The position numbers and the translations under genes were made by a program. The notes under the pieces are model-generated. The model saw nothing but the letters and a program-made list of their open reading frames with translations, had not been told where the DNA came from and did not search any database. 42,446 bases of DNA from Nitrospiria bacterium (GTDB taxonomy: Bacteria; Nitrospirota; Nitrospiria; JACQBZ01): the NCBI GenBank assembly GCA_035517655.1, contig DATIYJ010000017.1, forward strand, positions 1 to 42,446. The letters are read 5' to 3'. Positions 1-7,934 of the stretch are shown piece after piece (within the stretch, counting starts at the first letter, position 1; each line of letters starts with the position of its first letter).

Positions 1-609
1 GAGGTTGGCGAATTCCGACCTTTCTTCATTTCCCCAAGGCCATTTTCGCTGGTCCGTTCCTTTGGCGGCCTTCTCCCATTCCGCCTCGGTCGGAAGGCGC
101 TTCCCTTTCCATTGACAATACTCTACGGCGTCATCCCAGGACACTCCGACGACCGGGTTCGACGCCTTGATAAAAAGCGGTATGTCTTCCGTCACGCTGG
201 CCGAAAGATACCCGGCCAGCCGGGGTTTCCGGTGCCCGGTGAGTCCGATGAATTGGTAAAACTGCGCAAATGTGACTTCGAACTTGTCGATCGAATACCC
301 GTCTAAAAAAACCCTCCTAACAGGCTTTGCGTCATTGGATCCTTCGTTGCTTCCCATGAAAAATTCGCCCGCCGGAATGAAGACCATCGACTCCAGATCC
401 GGATCGATCTTGGCCTGTTTCACTTCCGCTTCGGCCTTCTGCGATTCTTCCGCCACCTTGGCCAATTTCTTCGCCAACGGAGTGTAGCCCTGATCGGCGC
501 CGGACACATCCGGCTCCGGCGGTCCCGTTTTCTCGCGGATGCCGATCTGGATAATCACCAGGATCGCGAAGACCACGGCCAAGTATAGGCCGATGAAGTA
601 TTTATTCAT
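1..609 (-). CDS. membrane-anchored FGE-sulfatase-fold protein, C-terminus cut by window edge
   Basis: The reading frame is open from an ATG at 609 to the window edge (203 residues seen, no stop). Residues 4-20 form one hydrophobic helix, then an Ala/Lys/Glu-rich linker (about 45-70), then the start of a formylglycine-generating-enzyme (SUMF1/FGE-sulfatase) domain: MVFIPAGEFFMGS at 75-87, VVGVSWDDAVEYC at 153-165, RLPTEAEWEKAA at 171-182, WPWGNE at 190-195. It is a paralogue of the gene at 1979-2884. The predicted topology puts the domain outside the cytoplasmic membrane. The ATG has no obvious Shine-Dalgarno, so it may be read as the last gene of the small-protein transcript from the promoter at 1637-1666. 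Family members without the catalytic cysteines are common as binding or scaffold proteins, and the part that would hold those cysteines is outside the window. Function is unknown. Confidence 0.88.
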   Translation of the reverse strand, partial: MNKYFIGLYLAVVFAILVIIQIGIREKTGPPEPDVSGADQGYTPLAKKLAKVAEESQKAEAEVKQAKIDPDLESMVFIPAGEFFMGSNEGSNDAKPVRRVFLDGYSIDKFEVTFAQFYQFIGLTGHRKPRLAGYLSASVTEDIPLFIKASNPVVGVSWDDAVEYCQWKGKRLPTEAEWEKAAKGTDQRKWPWGNEERSEFANL

Positions 610-731
610 GATAAAGCTCGAACTCGGCGGCGGTTAAAATATCGGCGATCGGGCCATCCCCGGATGGCGGATGGTCGATTCCTTTTTGCTCGGAGTTGAA
701 GCGGCGGAAAAAACGGAGATGATCTAAAACA

Positions 732-750
732 CATGTCCCAACGGGACATG
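732..750. repeat. perfect 8-bp inverted repeat (hairpin or operator)
   Basis: CATGTCCC and GGGACATG are separated by AAC. It lies between the small membrane protein ending at 817 and the FGE-like gene starting at 609. On the minus strand the hairpin is followed by TGTTTTAG, a poor U-tract, so it may be a weak terminator or an RNA hairpin between the two cistrons. The perfect symmetry would also suit a dimeric repressor site. Confidence 0.5.
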
Positions 751-816
751 GAAAGCGACACGAGCCTGAAATGACAAAGAAAGGGGGGTGGAGGCGAGTT
801 TAACAATTCGAATTTT

Positions 817-1023
817 TCATCGCCGACGAGCCGTTACGGCGGCCTTGGGATCCGGCATGCCCACTTCACCGTTTGAACCCTCACTCGATGGCCATGCCGT
901 GGATTCGGATCGCTTTTGGCGGCTGACCCTAGACCGGTACAGCATCTGTCCGACAAAGATTCCGGCCATAAACACGGCACCCGTGTAAAACAGGACATAG
1001 ACGGCATAGAAGAAATGCTTCAC
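817..1023 (-). CDS. small membrane protein, AVFMAG-repeat family, copy 1
   Basis: This is a 68-residue protein starting at GTG, with a strong Shine-Dalgarno (GGGGGAGGG) about 6-8 bases upstream. Residues 1-30 form one transmembrane helix carrying YTGAVFMAGIFVGQ, followed by a basic then polar tail (YRSRVSRQKR) that should be cytoplasmic by the positive-inside rule. The same helix motif recurs in the next two upstream genes, which makes the gene credible despite its size. I do not recognise a named family. It sits in a same-strand cluster with the two other copies and an FGE-like gene downstream, probably one transcript. Bitopic membrane peptides of this size often act as subunits or regulators of larger membrane complexes; that role is only a guess here. 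Confidence 0.72.
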   Translation of the reverse strand: MKHFFYAVYVLFYTGAVFMAGIFVGQMLYRSRVSRQKRSESTAWPSSEGSNGEVGMPDPKAAVTARRR

Positions 1024-1117
1024 TCCGCTCCCTCCCCCAACGCCCCCCGTTCGATTGTAACGGCCGATTTAAAACCGCAATTCACGATTCCGGCCATCCG
1101 GCACCCCGAAACCGGTC

Positions 1118-1369
1118 TCACCGTTTTAAGGTCAGTTCATTCGACTCGCTGACCTCCGCCGGGTCGGATTCGGATCCTCTCGCGGAAGCCGATGTCGCCT
1201 GCGCGGAATATCTCTGCTCCAGTCTTTCCCCGATGTACATGCCGATCATAAAAACGGCCCCCGTGTACACCAACACGTAAAGCGCATACAACTGTCCCAC
1301 CAGCATGCCCGCCATGAAAACAGCGGCCGTGTAGACTCCGATGGATATCAATGAAAATAGACGCCGCAT
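1118..1369 (-). CDS. small membrane protein, AVFMAG-repeat family, copy 2 (internal duplication)
   Basis: This 83-residue protein has two copies of the cluster's helix motif in tandem: VYTAAVFMAGMLVGQ at about 12-26 and VYTGAVFMIGMYIGERLEQR at about 34-53. It is therefore predicted to cross the membrane twice, forming a hairpin, and then has a Ser/Glu-rich tail of about 30 residues. It reads as a fusion of two single-helix units like its neighbours. The ATG lacks a clear Shine-Dalgarno, so an upstream start in the same frame cannot be excluded. It is 95 bases downstream of copy 3 and 94 bases upstream of copy 1 on the minus strand. No known family is recognised. Confidence 0.7.
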   Translation of the reverse strand: MRRLFSLISIGVYTAAVFMAGMLVGQLYALYVLVYTGAVFMIGMYIGERLEQRYSAQATSASARGSESDPAEVSESNELTLKR

Positions 1370-1464
1370 TGACAGAGGACTTTTTTCTAATATCCGAACG
1401 TCGTTTTTCTAGCCCGACGACGTGCGGAAGAACGGACCCAAAGGAATCACTCCGCCGGGGCTGT

Positions 1465-1584
1465 TTAAGCCCCCCGACGGCTTCTCCACGCGCGTTCCAG
1501 TTTTTCACCCATATACATCCCGGCCATGAAAACGGCGGCCGAGTACAGGGAAACAGAAAGGGCGTAAAAAAAGAAATGGACCAT
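1465..1584 (-). CDS. 39-residue membrane peptide, AVFMAG-repeat family, copy 3
   Basis: The ORF runs ATG to TAA for 39 residues, beginning MVHFFFYALSVSLYSAAVFM and ending in a basic tail (EKLERAWRSRRGA). It holds one transmembrane helix with YSAAVFMAGMYMGEKLE, closely matching copies 1 and 2. An AGGGAGAA Shine-Dalgarno lies about 7 bases before the ATG, and a consensus-like promoter (1637-1666) lies 50 to 80 bases upstream, so this is probably the first gene of the transcript. The basic tail suggests N-out, C-in topology. It is a genuine-looking small gene with unknown function. Confidence 0.75.
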   Translation of the reverse strand: MVHFFFYALSVSLYSAAVFMAGMYMGEKLERAWRSRRGA

Positions 1585-1636
1585 CTGAACTTTCTCCCTG
1601 ATCGCGTATCGCGCTGACCCTACCTTGAGATTTTTA

Positions 1637-1666
1637 ATTATAAAAGTTTTCCGGCCGTCGTGTCAA
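1637..1666 (-). promoter_or_regulatory. sigma70-type promoter of the small membrane protein cluster
   Basis: On the minus strand, TTGACA (1666-1661) and TATAAT (1642-1637) are separated by 18 bases, and both hexamers are perfect. It faces the 39-residue gene starting at 1584 and probably drives copies 3, 2, 1 and possibly the FGE-like gene. Confidence 0.8.
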
Positions 1667-1735
1667 GCCTAAGCCGGGAGCCCCTGTCCGTTCATTTGCT
1701 TCAGATTTGCGGATAGCATGAGCCTCAGAAATCGC

Positions 1736-1763
1736 TTGACTTTTAGCAGATCCTTGATAAAAT
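1736..1763 (+). promoter_or_regulatory. sigma70-type promoter of the 40-residue membrane peptide
   Basis: TTGACT (1736-1741) and TAAAAT (1758-1763) with a 16-base spacer; transcription would start near 1770, about 30 bases before the GTG at 1802. It is back to back with the minus-strand promoter at 1637-1666. Confidence 0.65.
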
Positions 1764-1801
1764 GGGTTCACTAATTTCAATGGGTCCTTTGGAATCGCGC
1801 C

Positions 1802-1924
1802 GTGGATACATCGGAACAGAAAAAAAGAAACACACCCACGTTTGACTTTATTGTCTTGCTGGGGATGGTGGCCAACCTTATCTTGGCCGTTTTCCTGATC
1901 CTTTACTACTTCGGTCTTCTCTAG
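1802..1924 (+). CDS. 40-residue single-helix membrane peptide
   Basis: A GTG-started ORF encodes a charged N-terminus (DTSEQKKRNTPTFD) and one strongly hydrophobic helix (FIVLLGMVANLILAVFLILY) ending GLL. The lysines and arginine at the N-terminus predict N-in, C-out topology. Support comes from a promoter 38 bases upstream, the clean amphipathic-to-hydrophobic layout and lack of any competing ORF. The Shine-Dalgarno is weak (GGAA about 9 bases upstream). It is not related in sequence to the AVFMAG peptides on the other strand, and its orientation opposite to the FGE-like gene at 1979-2884 makes the two convergent. Function is unknown. Confidence 0.58.
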   Translation: MDTSEQKKRNTPTFDFIVLLGMVANLILAVFLILYYFGLL

Positions 1925-1978
1925 TATATTTTCCGCTCATCATAATGCCGGGCGGGGCGGTGTCGGTCGTCCTGGATT

Positions 1979-2884
1979 TTACGGCCTTCCGGGAATGACA
2001 TCTTTGGCGCAACGAAATCCAATCACCGCACTGGTCTGGTGCGGGGCCGCCATGAACCGCTTCGCGACTCTCGCATTGCCCGAAGAATCATTCCAGGAAC
2101 CCCCGCGATACACCCTGAATTTTCCCGTCTCCGGTCCTTTTGGAGTTTTGAAAGGGGCGGTTTTATAATAGTCCGCATCATACCAATCGGCCACCCACTC
2201 TGCGGCATTGCCCGCCATATCGTATAAGCCATAGGGGCTCCGTCCCGCTTCAAACCGTCCCGGGGGGGCGAGGAATTTATAGCCGTCCTCTTCCCCCGTT
2301 AAATTGGCCGCCTTCTCGACGATATCATTTCCCCACGGCCATTGGAAACTTTCATCTCCCCCCGCCGCCTTCTCCCACTCGGCCTCGGTCGGCAACCGTT
2401 TCCCTGCCCATTGACAGTAATCTTTTGCGGCATTCCATGATATGCCCACCACGGGCAGCTCGGGCTTGGTGATTAAGGACAAATCGTCCTGAAAGACGGG
2501 AACCACGGGCTTGGGGTAATGGGTGTCCTCCGAGAATTTGGAGAATTGAGCTTGGGTAATCTCTTTCAGATCGATGTAAAAGGCCGGCAGGTAAACGGCA
2601 TGCTGCGGCATTTCGTCCAGATCCCCGGTTGAAGCTTTGCTGCCCATTTGGAATGGTCCATCCGGAATTAAAACCATGACGGACCCATCCTCATCGGCGA
2701 GCGTTTTAAAACGGCTGAAATCCCGCGGGACGATTTGTTCTTCACTTGTCTGCGCGACTTGCACGTTCTGAGACTTGGAATCCAAGCGGCTGGTTTCCCA
2801 TGCTTCATAGATGAAGACAACGATCATGAGAAAAAAAGCAGCGAAGGCGATAACCGTTCCGTAGTAAAACGCATCCTTCTTCAT
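1979..2884 (-). CDS. membrane-anchored FGE-sulfatase-fold (SUMF1-like) protein
   Basis: This 301-residue protein has one transmembrane helix at about 8-27, a linker (about 30-65) and a complete FGE-sulfatase domain: MVLIPDGPFQMGS from residue 69, VVGISWNAAKDYC, RLPTEAEWEKAA, YGLYDMAGNAAEWVADWY, RVYRGGSWNDS and the closing GFRCAK. In true formylglycine-generating enzymes the segment after GGSW carries the catalytic cysteines; here it reads NDSSGNARVAKRF and has none, so sulfatase activation is unlikely. It is a paralogue of the truncated protein at 1-609. An AAAGGAT Shine-Dalgarno precedes the ATG and a promoter lies at 2948-2976. It is probably a periplasm-facing structural or binding domain, of unknown partner. 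Confidence 0.93.
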   Translation of the reverse strand: MKKDAFYYGTVIAFAAFFLMIVVFIYEAWETSRLDSKSQNVQVAQTSEEQIVPRDFSRFKTLADEDGSVMVLIPDGPFQMGSKASTGDLDEMPQHAVYLPAFYIDLKEITQAQFSKFSEDTHYPKPVVPVFQDDLSLITKPELPVVGISWNAAKDYCQWAGKRLPTEAEWEKAAGGDESFQWPWGNDIVEKAANLTGEEDGYKFLAPPGRFEAGRSPYGLYDMAGNAAEWVADWYDADYYKTAPFKTPKGPETGKFRVYRGGSWNDSSGNARVAKRFMAAPHQTSAVIGFRCAKDVIPGRP

Positions 2885-2947
2885 GCCTTATCCTTTCTTA
2901 ATCCGACTATTCTCCACCCGTCGTTCGCCATGCTTTAAATCGTCAGC

Positions 2948-2976
2948 ACTATAACCGACCATCGCCCGAAATGCAA
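2948..2976 (-). promoter_or_regulatory. candidate sigma70 promoter of the FGE-fold gene at 1979-2884
   Basis: Minus strand TTGCAT (2976-2971), 17-base spacer, TATAGT (2953-2948), about 60 bases before the ATG at 2884. Confidence 0.55.
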
Positions 2977-2986
2977 GCCGGCCTGA

Positions 2987-3214
2987 TTGCGTATCGAAGC
3001 GACCGATGAAGATGACCTGGGCCATTGGCAATACCGGGACTGGTCCGACGACGCCCGGATCGAGATCATGTCTATTACAGACGCCCCCGGAACTTCTCAG
3101 GAGCTGAAGGGGATAAAGCAGGTCATCCGAGGCATTGCGTTCGCCGATTCGGGGATTCCCCACGGGATCACCGGCCTGCATGCGATCACGGTGAAAGTGG
3201 TCCAACGGCCGTAA
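2987..3214 (+). CDS. doubtful 75-codon ORF or gene remnant upstream of tRNA-Glu
   Basis: This frame starts at TTG after a stop codon. It has codon use like the real genes (third positions rich in G and C) and a protein-like sequence with a mixed acidic N-half and an aliphatic C-half (ending GITGLHAITVKVVQRP). No Shine-Dalgarno is visible. The frame overlaps nothing else convincing; the minus-strand ORF over the same bases looks like a shadow. It fills most of the 350-base gap between the FGE-fold gene and tRNA-Glu. It may be the 3' remnant of a larger gene whose N-terminus is lost. No family is recognised. Confidence 0.3.
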   Translation: MRIEATDEDDLGHWQYRDWSDDARIEIMSITDAPGTSQELKGIKQVIRGIAFADSGIPHGITGLHAITVKVVQRP

Positions 3215-3238
3215 GTCCCGTCGACGGAAATAGGAAGG

Positions 3239-3316
3239 TGGTGTCCCCAAGGGGATTCGAACCCCTGTTACCGCCGTGAAAGGGCGATGTCCTAGGCCGG
3301 GCTAGACGATGGGGAC
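3239..3316 (-). tRNA. tRNA-Glu (TTC)
   Basis: The minus strand folds into a cloverleaf: acceptor GTCCCCA pairs with TGGGGAC, the anticodon loop CTTTCAC reads TTC, and the T arm holds GGTTCGAATCC. The CCA end is encoded (3241-3239). Confidence 0.95.
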
Positions 3317-3449
3317 ACAAAATTAGATTGGGTTTCTAAATACTACGAGTCACCCGTTAAGCGAGGATCCGGCCTGGCCGGTCCAAGCGAGGGGCCTGGG
3401 GCACCGGACGACACTTCCTAACCTCTTTCGCACGGCCCCCCGGTTGTTA

Positions 3450-3525
3450 TGGTGAGCCGCCCGGGATTCGAACCCGGGACACCCGCCTTAAAAGGGCGGT
3501 GCTCTACCAACTGAGCTAGCGGCTC
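3450..3525 (-). tRNA. tRNA-Lys (TTT)
   Basis: The minus strand begins GAGCCGC, pairs with GCGGCTC, has D arm AGCTCAGTTGGTAGAGC, anticodon loop CTTTTAA (TTT), T arm GGTTCGAATCC and encoded CCA. It lies 48 bases downstream of purA on the same strand. Between it and tRNA-Glu (3317-3449) I see no gene. Confidence 0.96.
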
Positions 3526-3573
3526 TAATCGCATCAACAAAAAAGGAATACTAACAGACGCGTGGAAATCTTG

Positions 3574-5086
<1,513 letters not shown>

Positions 5087-5205
5087 ACATAACTTAAATA
5101 CGACCACGTCGATTTCCAACCGGCATAACCACCCGATCGCGCCCTCTTTTCCAGCCGGCTGAAAATTGCAATCCCAATTAACTCTATGACGATTGATTTA
5201 AAATT

Positions 5206-5234
5206 ATCGTATCATTGTCCCACCTGGCTGTCAA
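5206..5234 (-). promoter_or_regulatory. candidate promoter of tRNA-Ala
   Basis: Minus strand TTGACA (5234-5229), 17-base spacer, TACGAT (5211-5206), just after the terminator of the preceding gene. It has the same hexamers as the purA promoter. Confidence 0.55.
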
Positions 5235-5248
5235 GGCGGATGGAATCC

Positions 5249-5285
5249 AAAAAAACGGTCGCATCGCCCATGCGATGCGACCGTT
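5249..5285 (-). terminator. intrinsic terminator of the gene at 5319-6128
   Basis: A perfect 13-bp stem (AACGGTCGCATCG with CGATGCGACCGTT) with a 6-base loop, followed on the minus strand by seven T residues. It starts 34 bases after the stop codon. Confidence 0.93.
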
Positions 5286-5318
5286 GAATACTTCACCGTT
5301 TCAGAATTCAGACCCGCG

Positions 5319-6128
5319 TTATTTGGCGGCGAAGGCAAAATCGACCGTCGCTTTTCCCTTGGCCGGTACGGTTACCTTCATTTCCTGCCTCCCTAAGATC
5401 GGGTGGTAAGCATGAACTTCATAGGTGCCCGGCGGGATGTCATCAATGGTAAAGGTTCCATCCTCGTTGTCAATGGCATAATACGGGTTCGTCACGGGCT
5501 GGAAATAAACTTCCATGTAGTTGTGCTGGTCGCACTGTATCTTGACATCGCTCTCCTTCTTCCGAATGATCATCGGCTTCTTGATGACCTGTCCCTTCTC
5601 GGGAAGCGGAAGATTAAAGATGGTCGAGCTGCTGGCACCCACTATTTCGTAGGCATGGGGATTATGCAGCACGCCGGTGGCGGCCTTCGGATCTGTCGGG
5701 TCTGCATCTGTATTTAAGATCCGCATTTCAGCCTTTTTCACTACCACGCCCGTCAATGTGGAAGGGCCGCCTTGTACTTGAAACCGACAGATGTTTGTTT
5801 TTACATCGGTTCCATTAAATTTGAACGGTTTGCCTTTATCGATCTCTTCGATGTAGACCACAACGTCCCCCAAGGCCCCGTTCTTGACATTGACCTGCTG
5901 TACAAGGCGATGGCCTTTCCCGTCTGAATCGGCTTGTGCACAGAACTTGGGATTGGGGAATTTTGCAAAATCGAACTCCTTGGGTGCCGGAACGGCCCCC
6001 TTGAACGTCACCTTTCCGGTAATGGTTCCGCCATCGGGAACCGGAGCCTCGTCATAGGCCGAAACCATCGAGGTGCCGACCAAACCGACCGCACCCGCCG
6101 TCAGAATCGCAACGATAAACCCTTTCAT
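5319..6128 (-). CDS. secreted carboxypeptidase-regulatory-like / cupredoxin-like protein
   Basis: This 269-residue protein has a signal peptide (about 1-24, ending VSAYDEAP), then a beta-rich body. GTITGKVTFKGAVPAP (from about 34) opens a carboxypeptidase regulatory-like segment. A central region has HNPHAYEIVG and CDQHNYMEVYFQPVTNPYYAI, the latter resembling the copper-site loop of plastocyanin-like periplasmic proteins. The C-terminus, FTIDDIPPGTYEVHAYHP, is a typical transthyretin-like Ig strand pair. It is probably periplasmic; metal binding is possible through the His/Cys/Met residues but unproven. Tandem promoters (6377-6440), a roughly 250-base structured leader, an AAGGAG ribosome binding site and a strong terminator suggest an abundant, regulated transcript. 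Confidence 0.8.
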   Translation of the reverse strand: MKGFIVAILTAGAVGLVGTSMVSAYDEAPVPDGGTITGKVTFKGAVPAPKEFDFAKFPNPKFCAQADSDGKGHRLVQQVNVKNGALGDVVVYIEEIDKGKPFKFNGTDVKTNICRFQVQGGPSTLTGVVVKKAEMRILNTDADPTDPKAATGVLHNPHAYEIVGASSSTIFNLPLPEKGQVIKKPMIIRKKESDVKIQCDQHNYMEVYFQPVTNPYYAIDNEDGTFTIDDIPPGTYEVHAYHPILGRQEMKVTVPAKGKATVDFAFAAK

Positions 6129-6259
6129 CTTCTTATCTCCTTTCCTTTGTGTGAGCGGAGGGAAACTCCCCCTTCTCGTCCTGATTTAGAAAAGACCGAA
6201 CTTATTGCACTGCACCACTTGTCCTTCTGGAGACCCGCTTTTTAATTAATGGATTATGA

Positions 6260-6364
6260 TTACAGGGGGTTTCGACCCACGTTACGGTGGTCGTGCCTTT
6301 GAGAGGACTGACAGAACTCCAATGCGGAGGACCCTTTGATCGCTCTACCCTCGTGCCCCTGTAA
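6260..6364 (-). promoter_or_regulatory. candidate structured RNA leader of the gene at 5319-6128
   Basis: Within the leader, a 9-bp closing stem (TTACAGGGG at 6260-6268 with CCCCTGTAA at 6356-6364) encloses about 87 bases. That interval has an arm at 6273-6293 (CGACCCAC with GTGGTCG, one bulge) and a short hairpin at 6317-6329 (CTCC, AATGC, GGAG). The layout of a closing stem with internal arms resembles a cis-regulatory RNA. I could not match it to a known riboswitch class. It lies between the promoters and the ATG. Confidence 0.4.
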
Positions 6365-6376
6365 AAACGGTAACGA

Positions 6377-6405
6377 AGTCTACGCCACAACATAAATCCT
6401 GTCAA
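6377..6405 (-). promoter_or_regulatory. proximal promoter of the gene at 5319-6128
   Basis: Minus strand TTGACA (6405-6400), 17-base spacer, TAGACT (6382-6377). Confidence 0.5.
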
Positions 6406-6411
6406 GAAAAA

Positions 6412-6440
6412 ATTTTACGCCTTACTTCTTGGGGTGTCAA
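6412..6440 (-). promoter_or_regulatory. distal promoter of the gene at 5319-6128
   Basis: Minus strand TTGACA (6440-6435), 17-base spacer, TAAAAT (6417-6412). It is stronger than the proximal site and 35 bases upstream of it, so the two could give two transcript starts. Confidence 0.7.
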
Positions 6441-6471
6441 GTTTAAAAACGCTCCGTCCCTTCGGTCCGGC

Positions 6472-6500
6472 TTGCAATGCGGACCGGAATCGATTATAAG
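6472..6500 (+). promoter_or_regulatory. marC-like gene promoter
   Basis: TTGCAA (6472-6477), 17-base spacer, TATAAG (6495-6500), divergent from the two promoters at 6377-6440. The transcript would have a leader of about 25 bases. Confidence 0.6.
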
Positions 6501-6531
6501 AATGGACTAAACTTGAGAATCATTCCGAATC

Positions 6532-7167
6532 ATGTCATCCATTTCGTCTTTTTTTATTACAGCGTTCATATCCTTGTTCGCAATCATCGACGCGACCGGA
6601 AATGTGCCCATGTTCCTTTCGATCACTCCCCACAACACCCCTGTCGAACGCGTGAAAATGGCGGGAAAGGCCGCGGTTTCGGTGTTCATCATCCTGACGG
6701 TTTTCGCACTCCTGGGCAATCGGATTTTTCAATTCTTCGGCATCACCATCGACGCTTTCCGCATCGCCGGCGGACTCATCCTGCTGAAGATTTCGCTGGA
6801 CATGGTGGAGGCTAAAAGTCTCCGGACGCGCCACACACCCGAAGAAGATCAGGAAGGTCTGGCCAAAGAAGACGTCGCGATTATTCCGTTGGCCATGCCG
6901 ATGCTAAGCGGCCCGGGTGCGATTTCGACCGTCATCGTCCTCACGGCTCAAGCCACCTCCGTTCCTCTGATGGGCGTTCTGCTGGCGGCAGTCGGGTTGA
7001 ACGCCGGTTTCGTTTATTTGGTTCTGAGGAGCTCGACCCGTGTCGTTGCCCTTTTTAGAGAAACCGGCATGCGGATCTTGACACGGATCCTCGGCATCGT
7101 CTTAGCATCCATCGCCATCCAGTTTATCCTCACCGGACTCCGATCTTATATTTCGGCGGCTCGGTGA
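6532..7167 (+). CDS. MarC family (UPF0056) integral membrane protein
   Basis: This 211-residue polytopic protein has six predicted helices: about 6-26, 43-63, 70-90, 115-137, 142-164 and 186-206. Family signatures are FISLFAIIDATGNVPMFLSI at 11-30, FFGITIDAFRIAGGLILL, and PLAMPMLSGPGAISTVIVL in the second half, reflecting the internal repeat of the MarC fold. MarC proteins sit in the cytoplasmic membrane; the old link with multiple antibiotic resistance has not held up, and the transported substrate is not established. The ATG lacks a clear Shine-Dalgarno but matches the family N-terminus and lies 32 bases after a good -10 element. Confidence 0.92.
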   Translation: MSSISSFFITAFISLFAIIDATGNVPMFLSITPHNTPVERVKMAGKAAVSVFIILTVFALLGNRIFQFFGITIDAFRIAGGLILLKISLDMVEAKSLRTRHTPEEDQEGLAKEDVAIIPLAMPMLSGPGAISTVIVLTAQATSVPLMGVLLAAVGLNAGFVYLVLRSSTRVVALFRETGMRILTRILGIVLASIAIQFILTGLRSYISAAR

Positions 7168-7232
7168 GGACGAGCGGGTCATCCAATAAAATACGAGGGG
7201 CAGGTCACGCAGGCAGGAACGTACCGATTCCG

Positions 7233-7850
7233 TTACGCGTTGTCGTCATGATGCCATAGCAAGGAATTCCTTTGGATCGGGTTTCGCCTGATCAACTCTA
7301 AAAATTCCTCACGCGTTTCTCGACGCGTTCGGAATCCACCCAGCATCGCACTGGTAATCGCCGTGGCATTCTGTTTCTCCACCCCCCGCATCAACATGCA
7401 AAGGTGCTGAGCCTCCATTACGACCGCCACCCCCTTCGGTTTGATTTTCTCCTGGATGATTTCCGCGATCTGCTGCGTCAGCCGTTCTTGAACCTGCAAA
7501 CGTCGGCTAAAAACTTCCACGATCCTCGGCAGTTTGCTCAGACCGATCACCTTTTTATCCGGAAGGTAGGCGATATGGCACTTTCCAAAAAAAGGGACGA
7601 GATGATGTTCGCAAAGACTGAAGAAGTCGATGTCTTTGACGATCACCATCTCGTCGTACTTGATGGGGAAGAGCGCGCCGTTTAAGACCTCATCAATGTC
7701 CTGAGTGTAGCCCTTGGTTAAAAAATAAAACATCTTGGCCACCCGTTCCGGCGTCTTGATCAGCCCTTCGCGAACGGGATCTTCTCCAACCAGTATGAGT
7801 AATTGTTCTATGACATCCTGCAGGTGTTGCGTCTTTTCTTGGGCCTTCAT
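7233..7850 (-). CDS. folE: GTP cyclohydrolase I
   Basis: FolE converts GTP to 7,8-dihydroneopterin triphosphate, the entry step of tetrahydrofolate synthesis (and, in some bacteria, of queuosine). The type IA hallmarks are present: [17 protein letters not shown] at 24-40, [15 protein letters not shown] at 76-90 with zinc ligands C80 and H83, [20 protein letters not shown] at 103-122, and the third zinc ligand C151 in [12 protein letters not shown]. At 205 residues it has normal length. ATG 7850 is chosen because GGAAGAG lies about 8 bases before it; a TTG 12 codons upstream is open but has no ribosome binding site. It is downstream of the ferredoxin gene on the same strand, with an 84-base gap. 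Confidence 0.97.
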   Translation of the reverse strand: MKAQEKTQHLQDVIEQLLILVGEDPVREGLIKTPERVAKMFYFLTKGYTQDIDEVLNGALFPIKYDEMVIVKDIDFFSLCEHHLVPFFGKCHIAYLPDKKVIGLSKLPRIVEVFSRRLQVQERLTQQIAEIIQEKIKPKGVAVVMEAQHLCMLMRGVEKQNATAITSAMLGGFRTRRETREEFLELIRRNPIQRNSLLWHHDDNA

Positions 7851-7934
7851 GGCAATCTCTTCCGATCTTTTAATGCCTAGCCTCAAAACAAAAGCGGTAA
7901 ATTTCAGTTCTCAGGCCAACGTACGGTCAACGTT

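Noticed and set aside
1137-1508. Minus-strand 123-codon ORF across the small membrane protein cluster
   Set aside because: It spans the intergenic gap and overlaps two small genes in another frame; those have the shared motif, and it does not.
2888-3250. Minus-strand 120-codon ORF between the FGE gene and tRNA-Glu
   Set aside because: It overlaps the tRNA end and the predicted promoter of the FGE gene, and its sequence is not protein-like; the plus-strand frame is a better, though weak, candidate.
6202-6405. Minus-strand 67-codon ORF in the leader of the gene at 5319
   Set aside because: It lies between the promoters and the coding start, lacks a ribosome binding site and is Arg/Thr rich without a fold-like pattern; the region is better explained as a structured leader.
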